DNA from: Pseudomonas sp.
GTDB taxonomy: Bacteria; Pseudomonadota; Gammaproteobacteria; Pseudomonadales; Pseudomonadaceae
Assembly: GCA_030656145.1 (NCBI GenBank)
Contig: JAUSOF010000079.1
Span: forward strand, 1-43,556
Direction: 5' to 3'
DNA length: 43,556 nt
A program made the translations under genes and the position numbers. The notes below the pieces were generated by a model. It was not told the DNA's origin. It was given only the letters and a program-made list of their open reading frames with translations, and did not search any database. Positions 35,569 through 43,278 of this stretch are shown one piece after another. Each line of letters starts with the position of its first letter. Within the stretch, counting starts at the first letter, position 1.

Positions 35569-35822
35569 TTCCCGTATGCCTGGCGATCATGACGGTGGCG
35601 CTGGTGCTGACCCTGCTGCGCCTGATCAAGGGGCCGGACCTGCCGGACCGGATTCTCGCCCTGGACACCCTGTATATCAATGCCATCGCCCTGATCGTGC
35701 TGTTCGGTATCTGGCTGGGTTCGGATCTGTATTTCGAAGCGGCGCTGCTGATTGCTGTCATGGGCTTTGTCGGTACCGTGGCGGTGGCCAAGTACCTGTT
35801 GCGCGGCGACATCATTGAATGA
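35553..35822 (+). CDS. mnhF: Mrp antiporter subunit F (operon 2)
   Basis: This 89-residue, three-helix F subunit carries the family loop LIKGPDLPDRILALDTLYIN (about 25-44). The ribosome-binding site AAGGAGG lies inside the 3' end of mnhE. It is followed after seven bases by mnhG. Confidence 0.95.
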   Translation: MLYYVIPVCLAIMTVALVLTLLRLIKGPDLPDRILALDTLYINAIALIVLFGIWLGSDLYFEAALLIAVMGFVGTVAVAKYLLRGDIIE

Positions 35823-35829
35823 GGTTGGT

Positions 35830-36162
35830 ATGAATATTTGGCTTGAAGCACTGGTCTCGATCAGCCTGTTGATCGGTAGCCTGTTCGCCCTGATCGGCGC
35901 GCTGGGGTTGTATAAGCTGCCGGATTTCTACATGCGCCTGCACGGCCCGACCAAGGCCACCACCCTGGGGGTGGGCGGCATGGTGGTGGCCTCGATGATC
36001 TATTTCAGCAGCCAGGGCAATGGCTTCAGCCTGCATGAGCTGCTGATCACCTTGTTCCTGTTCATCACCGCTCCGGTCAGCGCCCATATGCTGGCCAAGG
36101 CCGCCTTGCAGCAGAAGCTGCGCCTGAGCAACAAGACCCGCGGCAGGCCCTGGGAACAGTAG
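35830..36162 (+). CDS. mnhG: Mrp antiporter subunit G (operon 2)
   Basis: This 110-residue G subunit has three helices and the motif LGLYKLPDFYMRLHGPTKAT (about 27-46). The ATG at 35830 follows GAGG from the mnhF end; a longer frame reaching back into mnhF is not protein-like. The polar tail (LRLSNKTRGRPWEQ) is short. It is the last gene of operon 2, and a palindromic repeat starts nine bases after it. Confidence 0.94.
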   Translation: MNIWLEALVSISLLIGSLFALIGALGLYKLPDFYMRLHGPTKATTLGVGGMVVASMIYFSSQGNGFSLHELLITLFLFITAPVSAHMLAKAALQQKLRLSNKTRGRPWEQ

Positions 36163-36170
36163 GGCGTCCG

Positions 36171-36192
36171 GTAGCCCGGATGCAATCCGGGG
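36171..36192 (+). repeat. Dispersed 22-bp palindromic repeat, copy 2
   Basis: GTAGCCCGGATGCAATCCGG plus GG. It holds a perfect 7-bp stem, CCCGGAT (36175-36181) with ATCCGGG (36185-36191), loop GCA. It lies just after Mrp operon 2 and may act as its weak terminator. It is the left partner of the same-orientation copy at 38421. Confidence 0.75.
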
Positions 36193-36300
36193 GCGGCTGG
36201 CGCGGCGTACCCTCACCTGTCGCACAGTTCGCGCGCCTGACTGTATCTGTCAGCACCGGGCAAGCCCCTCTACACTCCAGCTTTTAGACGGAGGCGGGCT

Positions 36301-37206
36301 ATGGGCGGGCAGGGCAGGCGGGTGGCGGTTATCTGCCTGGTGGTGGCCATGGCGCTGTGGGGCAGCTCCTTTATTGCCCTGAAGGTGGCCTTCGCCGAGT
36401 TGCCCGCGATGTGGGTGATCTTTGGCCGTATGGCGCTGGGTAGCCTGGTTTTTCTGCTGGCCTGGCGCTGGCGCGGGCGCATGCACTACCGCCAGGGTGA
36501 CTGGAAATACCTGCTCGGCCTGGCGGCCTGCGAACCCTGCCTGTACTTCCTTTTCGAGGCCCTTGCGCTGCAACATACCAGTGCGTCCCAGGCCGGCATG
36601 GTCACCGCGTTGCTGCCGTTGCTGGTCGCCGTCGGTGCCTTTATCTTCCTGCACGAGCGCATTACTCGCACCACCCTGGCGGGATTCCTGCTCGCCTTGA
36701 TCGGCGCTGTCTGGTTGAGCCTTGCCGGCAGCGCCGATGAACATGCGCCCAATCCCCTGCTCGGCAACTTTTACGAACTGCTCGCCATGCTCTGCGCCAT
36801 GGGCTACACCCTGCTGCTCAAGCACCTGTCGGCGCGCTATTCGCCCTTTCTGCTGACGGCCATGGTGGCCTTTGTCGGCACCCTGTTCTTTCTGCCACTG
36901 GCGTTGCTTGGCGAGCCGCTGCCAGCACAGGTCAGCCCGCTGGGTTTGGCGGCCGTGGCGTACCTGGGTGTGCTGGTGACGGTGGGCGCTTATGGTCTCT
37001 ACAACTTCGGCGTCAGCCGTCTGCCGGCCAGCCAGGCCTCGGGTTTTACCAACCTGATACCGGTGTTCACCCTGGCGTTCGCCATGCTGTTGCTCGGCGA
37101 GCGCCTGAACGGCATGCAATTGCTCGCCGCCCTGCTGGTATTTTCCGGGGTGGCGCTAAGCCAATGGCGCAACGCTACGCCGCAGCCTGCTGGCGTACTT
37201 GATTGA
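36301..37206 (+). CDS. EamA-family (DMT) transporter
   Basis: This 301-residue inner-membrane protein has about ten helices in two EamA halves. The first half starts VAMALWGSSFIALKVAF (about 15-31), typical of the DMT superfamily. The second starts near residue 158 (GNFYELLAMLCAMGYTLLLKHL), and the SRLPASQASGFTNLIPVFTL stretch is a frequent EamA element. Such proteins export amino acids or other metabolites. The gene nine bases downstream encodes a cysteine-synthase-like enzyme, which makes a sulfur amino acid a reasonable but unproven substrate. Directly repeated palindromes flank the pair. Confidence 0.9.
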   Translation: MGGQGRRVAVICLVVAMALWGSSFIALKVAFAELPAMWVIFGRMALGSLVFLLAWRWRGRMHYRQGDWKYLLGLAACEPCLYFLFEALALQHTSASQAGMVTALLPLLVAVGAFIFLHERITRTTLAGFLLALIGAVWLSLAGSADEHAPNPLLGNFYELLAMLCAMGYTLLLKHLSARYSPFLLTAMVAFVGTLFFLPLALLGEPLPAQVSPLGLAAVAYLGVLVTVGAYGLYNFGVSRLPASQASGFTNLIPVFTLAFAMLLLGERLNGMQLLAALLVFSGVALSQWRNATPQPAGVLD

Positions 37207-37215
37207 GGAACTGAG

Positions 37216-38310
37216 ATGAGCGCAGCACGACACTGGGCCCGTGAGGCGATCCGCATTATCGAGGCGGATTTCCAGCGCAGCGCCGACACTCACCTGATCC
37301 CCCTTGAGCTGCCCGGCTTGCCCGGCATTGAGCTTTATTTCAAAGACGAGTCCAGTCACCCCACGGGCAGCCTCAAGCATCGTCTGGCGCGTTCGCTGTT
37401 TCTTTACGCGCTGTGTAACGGCTGGCTCAAGCCCAGCGCGCCGGTGATCGAGGCCTCCAGCGGCTCCACTGCGATCTCCGAAGCCTATTTCGCCCGCCTG
37501 CTGGGCCTGCCTTTTATCGCAGTGATGCCCGCCACCACCTCGAAGGAGAAGATCGCGCAGATCGCCTTCTATGGCGGGCAGAGCCACCTGGTGGCCGATC
37601 CGACGCAGATCTATGCCGAATCCGAACGCCTGGCCCAGGAGAGCGGCGGGCACTTTATGGATCAGTTCACCTACGCCGAACGCGCCACCGACTGGCGCGC
37701 TAACAACAATATTGCCGAATCGATTTTCCAGCAGCTGCGCAGCGAACGCTTTCCTGAGCCGAGCTGGCTGGTTTCCAGTCCGGGTACCGGTGGCACTCTG
37801 GCGACCCTGGGGCGCTATGTGCGCTACCGGCGCCACGCCACCCGGGTGCTGTGCGCCGATGCCGAACGTTCGGTGTTCTTCGATTACTACTGCACAGGCG
37901 ACGCCAGCCTGACGCTGGGCTGCGGCTCGCGTATCGAAGGCATCGGCCGGCCGCGGGTTGAGGCGTCCTTTCTTCCGACGGTGATCGATGCCATGTGCAA
38001 GGTGCCGGATGCCCTGTCCCTGGCGGCCATGCATTACCTGGCCCAGCGCCTGGGTCGACGCGTCGGTGGCTCCAGTGGTACCAATCTGGTGGGCGCGCTG
38101 CTGGTGGCGCAGCGGATGGTCGCCGCCGGCGAATCCGGCTCGGTGGTGACGATTCTCTGTGATGGCGGCGAGCGCTATGCCGGCAGCTATTACGATGAAA
38201 ACTGGCTCAGCGCCCAGGGCTTCGACTTGGCGCCGCTGATCGCGGCGGTCGCCGCCTGCGCCGAGCGTGGCGAGCCTTTGCCGGGTGAGTTGCCAACAGC
38301 CGGCCTGTAG
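37216..38310 (+). CDS. PLP-dependent cysteine synthase-family enzyme
   Basis: This 364-residue cytoplasmic fold-type II PLP enzyme carries K54 in [12 protein letters not shown], the Schiff-base Lys. SSGSTA (81-86) is the substrate-carboxylate loop, GTGGT (190-194) the phosphate-binding loop, and LCDGGERY near 315 follows the pattern of cysteine synthases and cystathionine beta-synthases. It is longer than CysK/CysM (about 310) and has no CBS domains. True CysK usually has a TSGNT loop, so the reaction could be lyase or desulfhydrase rather than cysteine synthesis. GAGG stands a few bases before the ATG. It probably forms an operon with the EamA exporter, from which it is nine bases away. Confidence 0.86.
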   Translation: MSAARHWAREAIRIIEADFQRSADTHLIPLELPGLPGIELYFKDESSHPTGSLKHRLARSLFLYALCNGWLKPSAPVIEASSGSTAISEAYFARLLGLPFIAVMPATTSKEKIAQIAFYGGQSHLVADPTQIYAESERLAQESGGHFMDQFTYAERATDWRANNNIAESIFQQLRSERFPEPSWLVSSPGTGGTLATLGRYVRYRRHATRVLCADAERSVFFDYYCTGDASLTLGCGSRIEGIGRPRVEASFLPTVIDAMCKVPDALSLAAMHYLAQRLGRRVGGSSGTNLVGALLVAQRMVAAGESGSVVTILCDGGERYAGSYYDENWLSAQGFDLAPLIAAVAACAERGEPLPGELPTAGL

Positions 38311-38521
38311 CCCCATAGGATGGGTTAGCCGCGAGCAGGGTGTTCGGGCAAGTCATCCATTTAGGCGCTGCGTAACCCATCATGGCGCACTGCGCCGGGT
38401 CGGGGTTATGGAACAGACCCGTAGCCCGGATGAAATCCGGGGAGATTGCCGCCAACCCAACAGCGCCGCAGATTGCGTTCGAGCGACCAGAGCCGCGGGC
38501 TTTCTGAAAAAGGCGGGATAA
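38311..38521. other. Intergenic region with nested palindromic repeats
   Basis: This 211-base gap holds GATGGGTTA (about 38329-38337) and its inverse TAACCCATC (about 38372-38380), which could be the ends of a small REP/BIME-like element. It also holds the 22-bp repeat at 38421-38442, listed separately. No gene is seen. Confidence 0.5.
38421..38442 (+). repeat. Dispersed 22-bp palindromic repeat, copy 3
   Basis: GTAGCCCGGATGAAATCCGG plus GG. It differs from copy 2 at one position, in the same orientation, so the two form direct repeats flanking the EamA and PLP-enzyme genes. Confidence 0.75.
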
Positions 38522-38803
38522 ATGAGCGATTTCGACATACGCCAAGCGCAGGCTCGGGATATCGATAACCTCTGCGCCTTGATCTTCGAGCACGGCCCCA
38601 ACCCCTGGAATTACCTGCCTCGCGACGAAGTGACTGCCCACCTGCAAGCTATCGCCGACGGCGCGGTGCAGGCGGTGTTGGCCGAGCGTGATGGCGAGTT
38701 GCTGGGCTTTGTCAGCTACCAGTTATCCAGGCACTTCGAGTGCTATCAAGCCGAGGCGCGCCGCCCTCATGGTTCGCGCCGCACCACGCTCTGTCACGTG
38801 TAG
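38522..38803 (+). pseudogene. Truncated GNAT acetyltransferase
   Basis: The first 74 or so residues are a good GNAT N-terminus (FDIRQAQARDIDNLCALIFEHGP, then VLAERDGELLGFVSYQLSRHFECYQ). This covers beta strands 1-4 but stops before the acetyl-CoA-binding loop (Q/RxxGxG/A), which is missing. The last 19 residues (AEARRPHGSRRTTLCHV) are not GNAT-like and come from repeat-like DNA. Full GNAT proteins have 140-170 residues. The break is followed at once by a GCGCACCCTACG motif shared with the repeat array at the right edge, pointing to loss of the 3' half by deletion or repeat insertion. The product is unlikely to be active. Confidence 0.72.
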
Positions 38804-38827
38804 CTGCATCGGGCGCACCCTACGGGA

Positions 38828-40444
38828 TCAGGTGTCGGCGATCCCCAACATATCCCGCGCCAGGAACTCGGCGACGCGGATACCGTCGACCCCGGCGGAG
38901 AGAATGCCGCCGGCATAACCTGCGCCTTCGCCAGCCGGGTACAGGCCCTTGACGTTGAGGCTCTGCATAGTCGCGTTGCGGGTGATGCGCAGCGGCGAGG
39001 AGGTGCGCGTCTCGATGCCAGTGAGTACCGCGTCGTGCAGGGCGAAGCCCTTGATCTGCTTGTCGAAGGCTGGCAGCGCCTCGCGGATCGCCTCGATGGC
39101 AAAGTCAGGCAATGCCAGGGCCAGGTCGCCGAGTTTGACGCCTGGCTTGTAGGACGGCTCGACGCTGCCCAGTTCGGTCGAGGGGCGCCCGGCGATAAAG
39201 TCGCCGACCAGTTGCCCCGGTGCCTCATAGGTGCTGCCGCCAAGCAGGTAGGCCTGGGACTCCAGGCGCTCCTGCAGCTCGATGCCGGCCAGCGGGCCGC
39301 CCGGGTAATCCTGCTCCGGGGTGATGCCGACGACGATGCCGGCGTTGGCATTGCGCTCGTTGCGCGAGTACTGGCTCATGCCGTTGGTCACCACGCGCCC
39401 GACTTCCGAAGTGGCAGCGACCACGGTGCCGCCCGGGCACATGCAGAAGCTGTAGACCGAACGGCCATTTTTGGCATGGTGCACCAGCTTGTAGTCGGCG
39501 GCGCCAAGCTTGGGGTGGCCGGCGTACTTGCCCAGGCGCGCGCGGTCGATCAGCGACTGCGGATGCTCGATGCGAAAGCCCACGGAGAACGGCTTGGCTT
39601 CCATGTACACGTCGCGGCTATGCAGCATGCGGAAGGTGTCGCGCGAGCTATGGCCGAGGGCCAGGAGCACATGGCGGCTGAGCAGTTGCTCGCCACTGTC
39701 GAGCACCACGCCCTGCAGCTGGCCATCCTCGATCAGCACATCGCTGACCCGCTGCTGGAAGCGCACTTCGCCGCCCAGTGCTTTGATTTCCTCGCGCATG
39801 GCGGCCACCACGCCGGTCAGGCGGAAGGTGCCGATATGTGGCTTGCTGACGTAGAGGATTTCTTCGGGTGCGCCAGCCTTGACGAACTCGTGCAGCACCT
39901 TGCGTCCAAGGTGCTTGGGGTCTTTGATCTGGCTGTACAGCTTGCCGTCGGAGAAGGTACCAGCGCCGCCTTCACCGAACTGCACATTGGACTCGGGGTT
40001 GAGTACGTTCTTACGCCACAGGCCCCAGGTGTCCTTGGTCCGCTGGCGCACTTCGGTGCCGCGTTCGAGCACGATCGGCCTGAGTCCGGCCTGGGCCAGG
40101 ATCAAGGCGGCGAAGATGCCGCAGGGGCCGAAGCCGACCACCAGCGGGCGTTCTTCCAGGTTGCTCGGCGCCTGGCCGACCGGCTTGTAGCTGATGTCCG
40201 GAGCGAGGCTCAGGTGACGGTCGTCTTTGAACCTGGCGAGCAGCGCGGCTTCGTCGCGCACGCTGCAATCGATGGTATAGATGAACTGCAACTCGCTGGA
40301 TTTTTTGCGCGCGTCATAGCTGCGCTTGAACAGACTGAAATCGAGCAAATCGTCATCGTCGATCCCCAGGCGCTGGAGCAGGGCGGGGCGCAGGGCTTCG
40401 GCGGGGTGATCGAGCGATAGCTTGAGTTCGGTAATACGCAACAT
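38828..40444 (-). CDS. FAD-dependent oxidoreductase (COG2509-type)
   Basis: This 538-residue cytoplasmic flavoprotein of the COG2509 group has unknown substrate. An N-terminal region of about 95 residues (LRITELKLSLDHPAEALRPAL) of ACT-like type precedes the Rossmann dinucleotide-binding motif GFGPCG at 104-109, with E127 as likely ribose ligand. NVQFGEGGAGTFSDGKLYSQ (about 151-170) is a hallmark of the group. FCMCPGGTVVAA and the C-terminal GLYPAGEGAGYAGGILSAGVDG bind FAD. It is transcribed toward the truncated GNAT gene. It stands alone, with its promoter probably in the 140-base gap on its right. Confidence 0.9.
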   Translation of the reverse strand: MLRITELKLSLDHPAEALRPALLQRLGIDDDDLLDFSLFKRSYDARKKSSELQFIYTIDCSVRDEAALLARFKDDRHLSLAPDISYKPVGQAPSNLEERPLVVGFGPCGIFAALILAQAGLRPIVLERGTEVRQRTKDTWGLWRKNVLNPESNVQFGEGGAGTFSDGKLYSQIKDPKHLGRKVLHEFVKAGAPEEILYVSKPHIGTFRLTGVVAAMREEIKALGGEVRFQQRVSDVLIEDGQLQGVVLDSGEQLLSRHVLLALGHSSRDTFRMLHSRDVYMEAKPFSVGFRIEHPQSLIDRARLGKYAGHPKLGAADYKLVHHAKNGRSVYSFCMCPGGTVVAATSEVGRVVTNGMSQYSRNERNANAGIVVGITPEQDYPGGPLAGIELQERLESQAYLLGGSTYEAPGQLVGDFIAGRPSTELGSVEPSYKPGVKLGDLALALPDFAIEAIREALPAFDKQIKGFALHDAVLTGIETRTSSPLRITRNATMQSLNVKGLYPAGEGAGYAGGILSAGVDGIRVAEFLARDMLGIADT

Positions 40445-40584
40445 GAGGCAGTTCCAGGATCAGGGCCGGAGGCAACCCGGCAGCTTTGGCAAGGTTGCGA
40501 TTATAGGCGTTTTGAGCCTGGAGGGGGCGGTTGCCGTGGTTGTGTTGCTGCGCTGAAGCGCAGCGCACTCCACACAACGAATCA

Positions 40585-41256
40585 CTAATCGTTACGCGCG
40601 CCGCCGAAGTAGGCGCAGCCGCGCATCACTTCACCATTGAGGCGCAGTTCGGCCGACATGTGCTGCACGGCGCCACTCATGCTGTCAATACAGCGTTGCG
40701 GCGCGGCCCACAGCACCAGGCGCTGGCCATTGGCGTCACTGCTCAGGTTGAGGCGACCTTCCGGGAGTTGCTCTTCCAGATAGGGCAAGGCCAACGGTGC
40801 CTCGCCTGCGCGGTTGAGAATCATTCCCTGGCTGGTGACGGTTACGCTCCAGCCTGGCTCCTGCCCGCTGGCATGCAGGATGGTGCGCTTGAAGTCGACG
40901 GCACCGCAGCCCTGACCTTCGTATTGCAGGCGGTATACCTTGCTGAGTGTCAATTGACCGTCTACGTCGGCACGCTGGATGGCCGCCAACTGTCCGCGCA
41001 GGTCGGCAAACAGTGGGCCTGGGGCGTCGGCCAGCAATTCTGACGTGTCACGCATGATGCCGGTCGCGCCGTCATTGGCAATGACAAAACGTCGCTGCTC
41101 CTGGCAGGGGCGAAACAGCAGCTGCCCGGCCTCCAGGCTCAACTCGCCTTGCAGCCGGGTATGCTTGACCGAATCGGTCTTGGGTTTTTCGCTGAACACC
41201 TGGCAGCTGGCAAATAGCGGCAACAGGGCAAACAATAAAATACGACTGGCGTGCAT
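40585..41256 (-). CDS. Conserved lipoprotein (COG3650-like)
   Basis: This 223-residue predicted lipoprotein has a signal ending LFASC (C18). The ATG at 41256 follows AGGAG by about seven bases and is preferred over a longer frame 14 codons upstream. The mature protein is beta-rich with short motifs such as GELSLEAGQLLFRPCQEQRR (about 33-52), LSKVYRLQYEGQGCGAVDFKRT and a C-terminal ALWAAPQRC-like segment. Several cysteines could form disulfides. I recall similar Pseudomonas proteins under COG3650, with META-like resemblance and unknown role. It has no operon partners. Confidence 0.75.
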   Translation of the reverse strand: MHASRILLFALLPLFASCQVFSEKPKTDSVKHTRLQGELSLEAGQLLFRPCQEQRRFVIANDGATGIMRDTSELLADAPGPLFADLRGQLAAIQRADVDGQLTLSKVYRLQYEGQGCGAVDFKRTILHASGQEPGWSVTVTSQGMILNRAGEAPLALPYLEEQLPEGRLNLSSDANGQRLVLWAAPQRCIDSMSGAVQHMSAELRLNGEVMRGCAYFGGARND

Positions 41257-41388
41257 CGAAGCTCTCCTGGCAAGAGCGGTCACGGTACGCAGGCACATGG
41301 ATGATCACAAGGGCCAGGGCGCGTGAGAAACCCCTCGCCTGCCGAGCGCCTTGAAAAGACGCTGGGCCGGCCAGTACAAGTCTGACGA

Positions 41389-42090
41389 TTAGCCAGCCAG
41401 GCCGACATAGACGTTCTGCACATCATCATGGCTGTCGATGGCTTCAAGGAAGGCCTCGACTTCTTCCATTTCGGCGTCGCTCAGACCGCTGACCGGGTTC
41501 TTCGGACGGTAGCCAAGAGTGGCCGAGTTGACCGTGAAACCCTGGTCGGGCAGGGCGCGGCATACGGCGTCGAGATCGGTCAGTTCGGTGATGAACAGGG
41601 TGTTGCCCTCATCGGACGGTTCGAAATCCTGCGCGCCGGCTTCGATGGCAGCCAGTTCCGGGTCGGCGCCGCTGTCGCTGGAGGCTTCGATCAGGCCGAC
41701 GTGGTCAAAGTCCCAGGTGACCGAACCGGAAGCACCCATCTGGCCCTTGCGGAACAGCACGCGGATCTCGGCCACGGTGCGGTTGATGTTGTCGGTCAGG
41801 CATTCGACGATCACCGGCACCTGGTGCGGCGCAAAGCCTTCATAGGTGGTGCGCTCGAAGTGGACGGTTTCCCCGGTCAGCCCCGCGCCTTTCTTGATCG
41901 CCCGCTCCAGGGTGTCCTTGGGCATCGAGGCTTTTTTCGCCTGATGCACAGCCAGACGCAGCTTGGGGTTCATGTCCGGGTCGGCGCCATTACGCGCGGC
42001 GATCATGATTTCTTTCACCAGACGGCCGAAAATCTTGCCTCTGGCGTTGGCGGCGGCTTCTCTAGGTTTGGCTTTCCATTGTGCGCCCAT
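41389..42090 (-). CDS. YebC/PmpR family protein (paralogue type)
   Basis: This 233-residue protein of the YebC/TACO1 family has three domains. Members act as transcription regulators (PmpR) or help ribosomes at proline runs. I start at the ATG at 42090. The protein opens [20 protein letters not shown] instead of the usual MAGHSKWANIKHRK, so the canonical N-terminus is altered. [38 protein letters not shown] and [21 protein letters not shown] (about 109-129) are standard. The usual ruvC neighbour is absent, so this is probably a second copy rather than the PmpR orthologue. The target is unknown. Confidence 0.88.
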   Translation of the reverse strand: MGAQWKAKPREAAANARGKIFGRLVKEIMIAARNGADPDMNPKLRLAVHQAKKASMPKDTLERAIKKGAGLTGETVHFERTTYEGFAPHQVPVIVECLTDNINRTVAEIRVLFRKGQMGASGSVTWDFDHVGLIEASSDSGADPELAAIEAGAQDFEPSDEGNTLFITELTDLDAVCRALPDQGFTVNSATLGYRPKNPVSGLSDAEMEEVEAFLEAIDSHDDVQNVYVGLAG

Positions 42091-42332
42091 GCGGATTCTC
42101 TTGGTCTGTGCGGGAGGGAAAGTAGCCGGCCGTGAGGCGTTGTCAGCGATGTCCGCCCAAGCGAGCAGCGACAAACCAGGCTACGGAGTTAGTCGGTGAT
42201 TTTAATCGCTCCGCCAGCGCCTGGCACCCTTTGATTGTCATGGCCATTTAGTGGGCGCCAGCTTGTCCTGGCGCAACTGCTGGCTTCGCGCCCTGGTCTA
42301 TGCTGACCGTGGATCATTAGAGGAGACAGGTT
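42091..42332. promoter_or_regulatory. Divergent promoter region of the YebC-like and first Usp gene
   Basis: This gap holds promoters for both divergent genes. A 7-bp hairpin, GCGCCAG (42255-42261) with CTGGCGC (42268-42274), lies before the usp gene. TTGATTGTCATGGC at 42231-42244 matches the left half of an Anr/FNR box (TTGATNNNNATCAA) but only part of the right half; several Pseudomonas usp genes are Anr-controlled. Confidence 0.3.
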
Positions 42333-42764
42333 ATGCGCAAGATACTGGTTGCATTCGATGGCTCGGAGAGTTCGAAGCGTGCCCTGCAGTACGTCATCGA
42401 TTTCGCCCGCGATCACGCCGCTACGCTGGAGGTGCATCTGCTCAACGTGCAGCACGAGCCGGTGCTGTATGGCGAATACGTGACCGGCGAGATCATCGAT
42501 CAATTGCAGCAGTCACTGCTGACCAGTGCCGCTCAGACCCTCGAATGGCCAGCCGATCAACTGAAGGCAGCCGGTATCAGTCACACCGCGCACACCGCGC
42601 TGGGCAATGTCGCGGCGCAGGTGAGCGAGTTTGTCGGTCAACTGGGTTGCGACACCGTGGTGATGGGGACGCGTGGCCTGGGCAGTTTCACCGGCATGCT
42701 GCTGGGCTCGGTGGCTGCTCGGGTGATCCATGAAGTGTCGGTGCCGGTGCTACTGGTGAAGTAA
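42333..42764 (+). CDS. Universal stress protein UspA-family, first of a tandem pair
   Basis: This 143-residue single-domain Usp protein starts MRKILVAFDGSESSKRAL, with the nucleotide-binding Asp at residue 9. It ends with GTRGLGSFTGMLLGS, the ATP-binding G-2x-G-9x-G-S pattern of ATP-binding Usps, so it probably binds ATP. Usps help survival in starvation, oxygen limitation or stress. The ribosome-binding site is AGGAGA, about nine bases before the ATG. The 72-base gap to the second copy has no terminator, so the two may be co-transcribed. Confidence 0.93.
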   Translation: MRKILVAFDGSESSKRALQYVIDFARDHAATLEVHLLNVQHEPVLYGEYVTGEIIDQLQQSLLTSAAQTLEWPADQLKAAGISHTAHTALGNVAAQVSEFVGQLGCDTVVMGTRGLGSFTGMLLGSVAARVIHEVSVPVLLVK

Positions 42765-42836
42765 CCGCAAATCGCCGGGCGTTGCGTCAGGCGGCGCCGG
42801 CCTATGTTTGTAATGAATCAGCAAAGGAGACGTGTG

Positions 42837-43268
42837 ATGCGCAAGATACTACTTGCCTTCGATGGTTCGGACAGCTCGAAACGTGCCCTGCAGTACGTGA
42901 TCGACTTCGTCCGCATGCATGCCGCAACGCTGGAGGTGCACCTGCTCAACGTGCAGCATGAACCCGCGATCTATGGCGAATACATCAATGATGAAATGCT
43001 CGGCAATATGCGCCAGTCCCTGAAAGCGGCGGCCAATGAGGCGCTCGAGTGGCCCGCAGGCCAATTGCAGGGCGCAGGCATTAACCATGAAAAACACACC
43101 GCCTTCGGCAACGTGGCCGAGCAAGTGGGCCTTGCCGCCAAGCATTTGCAGTGCGACACCGTGGTGATGGGGACGCGCGGCCTGGGCAGTTTCACCGGTA
43201 TGCTGCTGGGCTCGGCGGCGACACGGGTCGTGCATGAAGTGTCAGTGCCGGTCCTGCTGGTGAAGTAG
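42837..43268 (+). CDS. Universal stress protein UspA-family, second of a tandem pair
   Basis: This 143-residue paralogue of the preceding gene has the same length and the same end motif, GTRGLGSFTGMLLGS, so it should also bind ATP. I start at the ATG at 42837, seven bases after AAGGAG, rather than at an ATG 11 codons earlier. The two proteins are most alike at the ends and differ in the middle (about 48-100), for example EYVTGEIIDQ versus EYINDEMLGN. The gene ends just before the 102-bp repeat array. Confidence 0.93.
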   Translation: MRKILLAFDGSDSSKRALQYVIDFVRMHAATLEVHLLNVQHEPAIYGEYINDEMLGNMRQSLKAAANEALEWPAGQLQGAGINHEKHTAFGNVAEQVGLAAKHLQCDTVVMGTRGLGSFTGMLLGSAATRVVHEVSVPVLLVK

Positions 43269-43278
43269 CGGCTCAACC

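Noticed and set aside
39035..40420. 461-codon plus-strand frame opposite the FAD oxidoreductase
   Set aside because: It is antisense to a well-recognised gene. Long antisense frames are expected in GC-rich DNA, and the translation has no family features.
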